Source of the DNA: Terriglobia bacterium
GTDB taxonomy: Bacteria; Acidobacteriota; Terriglobia; Terriglobales; Acidobacteriaceae
Reading direction: 5' to 3'
DNA: 64,000 nucleotides
Assembly: GCA_020072645.1 (NCBI GenBank)
Contig: JAIQGK010000009.1
Span: 62,001 to 126,000, forward strand
The notes under the pieces were generated by a model. That model did not search any database and was not told where the DNA came from. It was given only the letters and a program-made list of their open reading frames with translations. Below are positions 60,168 to 64,000 of the stretch, one piece after another (the stretch's first letter is position 1; the number at the start of each line of letters is the position of its first letter). A program made the translations under genes and the position numbers.

Positions 60168-61894
60168 CTCTGGAGGTAGGCAAACTTGCTCAGGGATTCC
60201 TCTTCGCAAACCGCAAAGGCTTCGCCCAAGCAGTTAATGATATCTGTGGCGATCATGGATTGCTGACCGTAAAGCGACGCGGCAATGTCACCGGCAAGTC
60301 CGTGGAGATAGACAGCGCGCGCGACACCGAGCGCTGCCATCAGGTCGCGGGCCTCACCGACCTTGACTGCTATTTTTTCAGCGGCAATATTCGCCATCTC
60401 CGGATCCGATTTCTTTACCAGGTCCTTGATTTTCTTTCCTTCAGGATCATCGCCTGGACGCCATCCGACGGAAACTCCCTGCAAAGGCCTTTGCGCCAAG
60501 ACGGCAGCAACAATTCCAGTAAGCACGTCGCCTGAGCCGCCTTTGGCCATTCCCGGATTGCCGGTCAAGTTAATCCATACGTGGCCATGCGGGCTGGCAA
60601 TGACCGTGCGATGGCCTTTCAAAACGACGCAGGCACGCGTCAATTCCGCGGCGCGTCTAGCTGCCGCAAGGCGATTGGCCTGGATGACCGGGACAGGGGA
60701 GCCGATGAGCCGCGACATTTCGCCGGGATGCGGCGTGAGTACACGGAATGAATAGTCGTCGGCGTCCGGCTGGATTTCTTCACCATGCCCGGCAAAAGCA
60801 TTGATGCCATCGGCGTCAATGACCAGAGAGGTCGTGCAAATGCTCACAAAGTCACGGATGAACTCAGCCGTCTCCTCATTCTGCGAGAGTCCGGGACCAA
60901 GAGCGACCACCGTTTTGCCTTTCAAAAGCTGCTCGCGCCGCGCCAGAGCCAAAATCGAAACCGTGCCGTCCGCGGTCTCCTCCAGCAGTTCAGTCATCAG
61001 TTCCGGCGCAGACGCAGCGACGGCGTTCTGCACAGACTTGGGCGATGCCACGGTTACGAGTCCGGCGCCGGTCCTGAGAGCCGCAAGCCCAGCCATGGCC
61101 GGTGCGCCGCTCTTCCCTACTGAACCGCCGATGACCAGCACATGACCAAAATCCCCCTTATGCGCATCAGGACGGCGTTGCCAAGCCAGCGCCTGCACAT
61201 CGGCACTGGTTACAACGTCCTGACGCAGCGAGGCATGTTGTGAGATCAACTTAAGCGGAGAACCAATGTTGGCGATGGCAATGGGGCCATCCGTAAGATC
61301 GGCAAACACCAGAGCAGGCTTGGGAGCGGTGAAAGAGACGATGGCATCGGCATGAACAAAGGATGAGTAATCAAAAGCGCTCTCATTGGCGTCAGCGTCC
61401 ACACCAGACGGCAGATCAACAGACAGCACCCAGGCTGTAGCTTTGTTGATGCGAACGATCGCTTTTTTCGCTATGCCTTTGAGCGGAGGCTTGAAACCTG
61501 TTCCAAGAATCGCATCGAGGATGAGATCAGACTTCAAAGCCTGCTCGATCTCAGGCTTGCTGAAATCTTTTTCGTCGGCGACCCACGACGCGGACACGGG
61601 AAGCTTCTTGAACATTTCAGCCGCGTCGTCACGCAACTCGTCCGGATCTTTGGCCAATAAGACGACCGAAACTTTTTTCCCTGCTTCATGCAGCTTACGC
61701 GCCGCGACAAAGCCATCGCCGCCATTGTTGCCCTTGCCACAAACGGCACAGACGGAGTCGAAATCGAAATGCTTTTGAGCAAATTCGGCCACCGCTGTAC
61801 CGGCGTTTTCCATCAAGGTGAGCGACGGCACGCCGTACTTCTCTGTGGTGGCGCGATCAATGGCGCGCATCTCTTCCGCTGTAACGATTTTCAT
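60164..61894 (-). CDS. nnr: Bifunctional NAD(P)HX epimerase/dehydratase
   Basis: A 576-residue NAD(P)H-hydrate repair enzyme. N-terminal epimerase (NnrE) domain: MENAGTAVAEFAQKHFDFD, GNNGGDGFVAARKL, VLSVDLPSGVDADANESA. C-terminal ADP/ATP-dependent dehydratase (NnrD): GGSVGKSGAPAMAGLAALRT, LVIDADGINAFAG, LTPHPGEMSRLIG and GNPGMAKGGSGDVLTGIVAA. Both activities look complete. ATG 61894 overlaps the upstream channel gene stop by 4 nt; the frame open to 61972 is not used. Confidence 0.94.
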   Translation of the reverse strand: MKIVTAEEMRAIDRATTEKYGVPSLTLMENAGTAVAEFAQKHFDFDSVCAVCGKGNNGGDGFVAARKLHEAGKKVSVVLLAKDPDELRDDAAEMFKKLPVSASWVADEKDFSKPEIEQALKSDLILDAILGTGFKPPLKGIAKKAIVRINKATAWVLSVDLPSGVDADANESAFDYSSFVHADAIVSFTAPKPALVFADLTDGPIAIANIGSPLKLISQHASLRQDVVTSADVQALAWQRRPDAHKGDFGHVLVIGGSVGKSGAPAMAGLAALRTGAGLVTVASPKSVQNAVAASAPELMTELLEETADGTVSILALARREQLLKGKTVVALGPGLSQNEETAEFIRDFVSICTTSLVIDADGINAFAGHGEEIQPDADDYSFRVLTPHPGEMSRLIGSPVPVIQANRLAAARRAAELTRACVVLKGHRTVIASPHGHVWINLTGNPGMAKGGSGDVLTGIVAAVLAQRPLQGVSVGWRPGDDPEGKKIKDLVKKSDPEMANIAAEKIAVKVGEARDLMAALGVARAVYLHGLAGDIAASLYGQQSMIATDIINCLGEAFAVCEEESLSKFAYLQR

Positions 61895-62841
61895 GAGCGA
61901 GTGGCGGAAGCGTGGGCGGCAACAGATTCCAGCCGTGCCAGCTGTGCAGTTTCTCCCATGGCGATAAGGCAATCTTCCGCGCCTATAACTTCATGGGCCT
62001 GGGGGTTGAATCGGGTGCTGCCGTCCGCGCGGCGAATGGCAAGAATCATGATCCCGAATTTATGGTGTATACCTGAAGAGCCCACAGTTGCGCCCACCAG
62101 CGAAGAGCTTGCCGCGATCTTGATTTCTTCAATCAGCATCTGGAAGGTGCCGGAGCGATCACTGGTGATATCGAGAAAATCAAGCAGGTTGGGGCGCAGA
62201 AAACTCTGCGCGATTCGGTGACCCGCAGCCGCGTAAGGCGAGATCACCACATCGGCGCCCGCTGTTTTCAAGTGCTTCTCCGCGGCGACCTCACTGGCGC
62301 GGGCAATGATCTTGATGTGCGGATTCAGGCTGCGGGCGGTAAGCACGGTATAAATATTGGTTGCGTCCGTTGTGGTGGCGGCAACCAGCCCAGCGGCGCG
62401 ATCGATTCCGGCCTCGCGCAGAGTCTTTTCGCTGGCGGCATCACCCACCAGCACCAGCCATTTTGAGTCAAGCGCTTCTATGCTGGCTTCAGCGTTTTCA
62501 ATAATCACAAATGGACACGGCTTGCGCGCAAGCTCATTGGCCACGCTATGCCCCACACGCCCAGCGCCGCAGATGATGTAATGGTCCCTGAGACTCGCAA
62601 TGTCGCGTTCCATACGACGCCTTCCGAACACCTTGACTAACTCGAATTCTAGCAAAGCCTGCGTGAGCGACCCGATCATGAGAAAGACCAGCGATACGCC
62701 GGCCGTAATCAGGACCACGTTGAAGACCCGCCCCGCGTGGGAAAGAGGATGGACTTCCTGGTATCCGATAGTGCTCATGGTGATCACCACCATGTAAAAG
62801 CTGTCAAACCAGCTCCAGCCTTCAATGAAATGAAAACCCAC
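61891..62841 (-). CDS. Potassium channel with TrkA-N/TrkA-C domains, 5' end uncertain
   Basis: A 316-residue two-helix K+ channel. The selectivity filter STIGYQEVHP is a variant of TVGYGD. A second helix follows, then RCK/TrkA-N (YIICGAGRVGHSVANELARK) and TrkA-C. The first transmembrane helix is mostly upstream of the GTG at 62841: in the same frame the sequence reads LLKIFTTALLLLSAAGTV, but no ATG/GTG/TTG start is present. An ATG at 62936-62934 is one base out of frame (ATGAAC rather than ATGGAAC), so a single missing base would give the intact start MELDQEYPLNLHRF. The gene is probably frameshifted or misassembled at its 5' end. It opens the nnr-tsaE operon. Confidence 0.8.
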   Translation of the reverse strand: MGFHFIEGWSWFDSFYMVVITMSTIGYQEVHPLSHAGRVFNVVLITAGVSLVFLMIGSLTQALLEFELVKVFGRRRMERDIASLRDHYIICGAGRVGHSVANELARKPCPFVIIENAEASIEALDSKWLVLVGDAASEKTLREAGIDRAAGLVAATTTDATNIYTVLTARSLNPHIKIIARASEVAAEKHLKTAGADVVISPYAAAGHRIAQSFLRPNLLDFLDITSDRSGTFQMLIEEIKIAASSSLVGATVGSSGIHHKFGIMILAIRRADGSTRFNPQAHEVIGAEDCLIAMGETAQLARLESVAAHASATRS

Positions 62842-62997
62842 CGTCCCAGCCGCGCTGAGCAGCAGCAGGGCCGTGGTGAAGATTTTCAGCAGGCGAAAGC
62901 GATGGAGGTTCAGAGGATACTCCTGATCGAGTTCATTTTAGATCAAAAGAAGTGTCCACCACGGAGACAGCGAAGCCGGAGAAGGGCAAAGGCTTCT

Positions 62998-63106
62998 ACC
63001 GCGGATAAACGCTGATACACACGGATTAAGACCAGCGGTTCATCTGGGGGAATTCAACGTTTTGAGTTTTCCTGATCCGCGATCATCCGCGCGAATCCGC
63101 GGTAAG
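62998..63106. repeat. CGCGGAT-family inverted repeat
   Basis: ACCGCGGATAAACGCTGATA and following (62998-63027) faces an inverted relative at 63073-63106 (GATCCGCGATCATCCGCGCG and following, ending in CGCGGTAAG). The 45-bp centre is unrelated. It belongs with 11808-12142. It lies in the gap between the channel gene and the amino acid permease stop. Confidence 0.6.
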
Positions 63107-63158
63107 GCGGCCATGCCGCGAATTTACGGTGGTAGGGGTCCCTCGCTTCTCTCGGGAC

Positions 63159-64000
63159 TTACAACGCTCCGCGCTGCACGCGGCTGTGGCTGCGTCCATA
63201 ACCGAAGTAAATGGCCATGCCAATGACCAGCCACACGACCAGGCGCACCCATGTTTCCCAGGGAAGGTTCGCCATGAGGTAGCCGGAGATCAAAATTCCC
63301 ATGATCGGCACAAATGGGACCATTGGAGTCCTGAACGGACGCTCAAGGTTGGGATTGCGGCGGCGCACAATCCAGACGCCCGCGCAGACGATCACGAACG
63401 CCAGCAGAGTGCCAATGTTGACCATGTCGCCCAACAGGTTGATGGGCAGCGACGCGGCCAGGAAAGCTACGCACGTGCCAACCATGAGAGTTGAAATCCA
63501 TGGTGTGCGAAATTTTGGGTGCACGGTGCTGAAGACTCCCGGCAGGAGTCCATCGCGCGACATGGAGAAGAAGACGCGTGATTGTCCCAGCAACATGACC
63601 ACAATCGTGGAGCTCAAGCCCATGAGCGCGCCAATCTTGACCATCAGGCTTCCCCAGCCGACGCCGGTCTTGTCGATGCCAACGGCAAGCGCATCGCGCA
63701 CGTTGAGAAACTTGTAATTCACCAAGCCGCAGAGAACGCCAACGACCAAAATATAGAGAATGGTGCAGATCACCAGCGAACCAAGAATGCCGATCGGCAT
63801 ATCACGAGAGGGATTTTTGGCTTCCTGCGCCGCGGTGGAGACAGCATCAAAGCCAATATAGGCAAAGAAGATTACCGCAGCGCCGCGGCTCACTCCAGAC
63901 CATCCATACTGGCCCGAAACTCCCGTGTTAGGCGGCATAAATGGATGCCAGTTAACGGCCATTAGTTCCGGATGTTTCAGCAGGTAATATCCGCCCACAG
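63159..64000 (-). CDS. APC-family amino acid permease (CAT-like), 5' end cut by window edge
   Basis: The C-terminal ~280 residues of an amino acid transporter, cut at 64000, so no start is given. About eight helices remain, with IFFAYIGFDAVSTAAQEAKN (the CAT/YfnA family signature), MGLSSTIVVMLLGQSRVFFS and WIVRRRNPNLERPFRTPMVP. The family carries cationic or branched amino acids; specificity is not readable. A hydrophilic tail (GYGRSHSRVQRGAL) ends the protein. Confidence 0.86.
   Translation of the reverse strand, partial: VGGYYLLKHPELMAVNWHPFMPPNTGVSGQYGWSGVSRGAAVIFFAYIGFDAVSTAAQEAKNPSRDMPIGILGSLVICTILYILVVGVLCGLVNYKFLNVRDALAVGIDKTGVGWGSLMVKIGALMGLSSTIVVMLLGQSRVFFSMSRDGLLPGVFSTVHPKFRTPWISTLMVGTCVAFLAASLPINLLGDMVNIGTLLAFVIVCAGVWIVRRRNPNLERPFRTPMVPFVPIMGILISGYLMANLPWETWVRLVVWLVIGMAIYFGYGRSHSRVQRGAL

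Noticed and set aside
1-64000. CRISPR arrays, transposases, phage genes, rRNA or tRNA genes
   Set aside because: No regular spaced repeats, transposase or integrase motifs, or cloverleaf-like GTTCGANNC segments were found by reading both strands; a dedicated tool could still find a tRNA.

Overview
This window looks like a chromosomal segment of a diderm, soil-type bacterium, most probably an Acidobacteriota (Koribacter/Terriglobia-like). That placement is an inference from gene content and not from a marker gene. It rests on a hopanoid-type glycosyltransferase, lipid A acyltransferase and Lnt (outer membrane), large secreted DUF3857/transglutaminase proteins in tandem, a small secreted Ser-rich DUF5818-like protein, and short dyad repeats at several gene junctions. 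No rRNA, tRNA, CRISPR array, transposase or phage gene was found.

Layout. 0.2-2.1 kb: an MFS exporter and a DinB-fold protein. 2.2-9.3 kb: a fatty-acid beta-oxidation operon on the minus strand in the order fadN-like (HCDH/ECH fusion), BamE-like lipo/membrane protein, unknown protein, fadA, fadE. Its promoter carries a FadR(TetR)-type palindrome between the -35 and -10 hexamers. 9.3-18.6 kb: housekeeping genes (YdcF, Sua5/TsaC, a SpoU-type rRNA methylase, rarA, a CoA-binding protein, prfB with its +1 frameshift, lnt). 18.6-28 kb: an APC permease, a KdpD/KdpE-like two-component pair, an LpxL-type acyltransferase, a cytochrome c lipoprotein, a SYLF-domain protein with a structured leader, and a NarL-like regulator that has lost its phospho-acceptor Asp. 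28-40 kb: a GY-repeat secreted protein, two tandem DUF3857 giants (one active-looking, one catalytically dead transglutaminase), an ECF-type sigma factor, a bactofilin with a methyltransferase, and a secreted protein behind a terminator-linked structured leader.

40-57 kb is the respiratory/metabolic part: a NapC-like multiheme cytochrome divergent from a radical-SAM/SPASM protein, HpnI-like and ArnT-like glycosyltransferases, an ADP-forming acyl-CoA synthetase/GNAT fusion (Pat-like), an HdeD-like membrane protein, and a complete selenocysteine-containing, Tat-exported formate dehydrogenase operon (alpha, beta, gamma, fdhE). Four perfect TGTGA-N6-TCACA operators lie in intergenic promoter regions of this 10-kb stretch (two in the cytochrome/radical-SAM divergent region, one before the Pat-like gene, one before hdeD). 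This suggests a local CRP/FNR-family regulon and is the strongest system-level signal in the window. 57-64 kb: fabI, a small membrane protein, an Ig-like lipoprotein, a tightly overlapping K+ channel/nnr/tsaE operon, and an amino acid permease truncated by the window end.

Three coding anomalies change how genes should be drawn. The formate dehydrogenase alpha subunit reads through an in-frame UGA (Sec193). prfB needs a +1 shift at CTT TGA C. A small SEC-C zinc-motif gene and the 5' end of the K+ channel gene each carry an apparent one-base frameshift. Function calls are from motifs and family knowledge; no database search was run.
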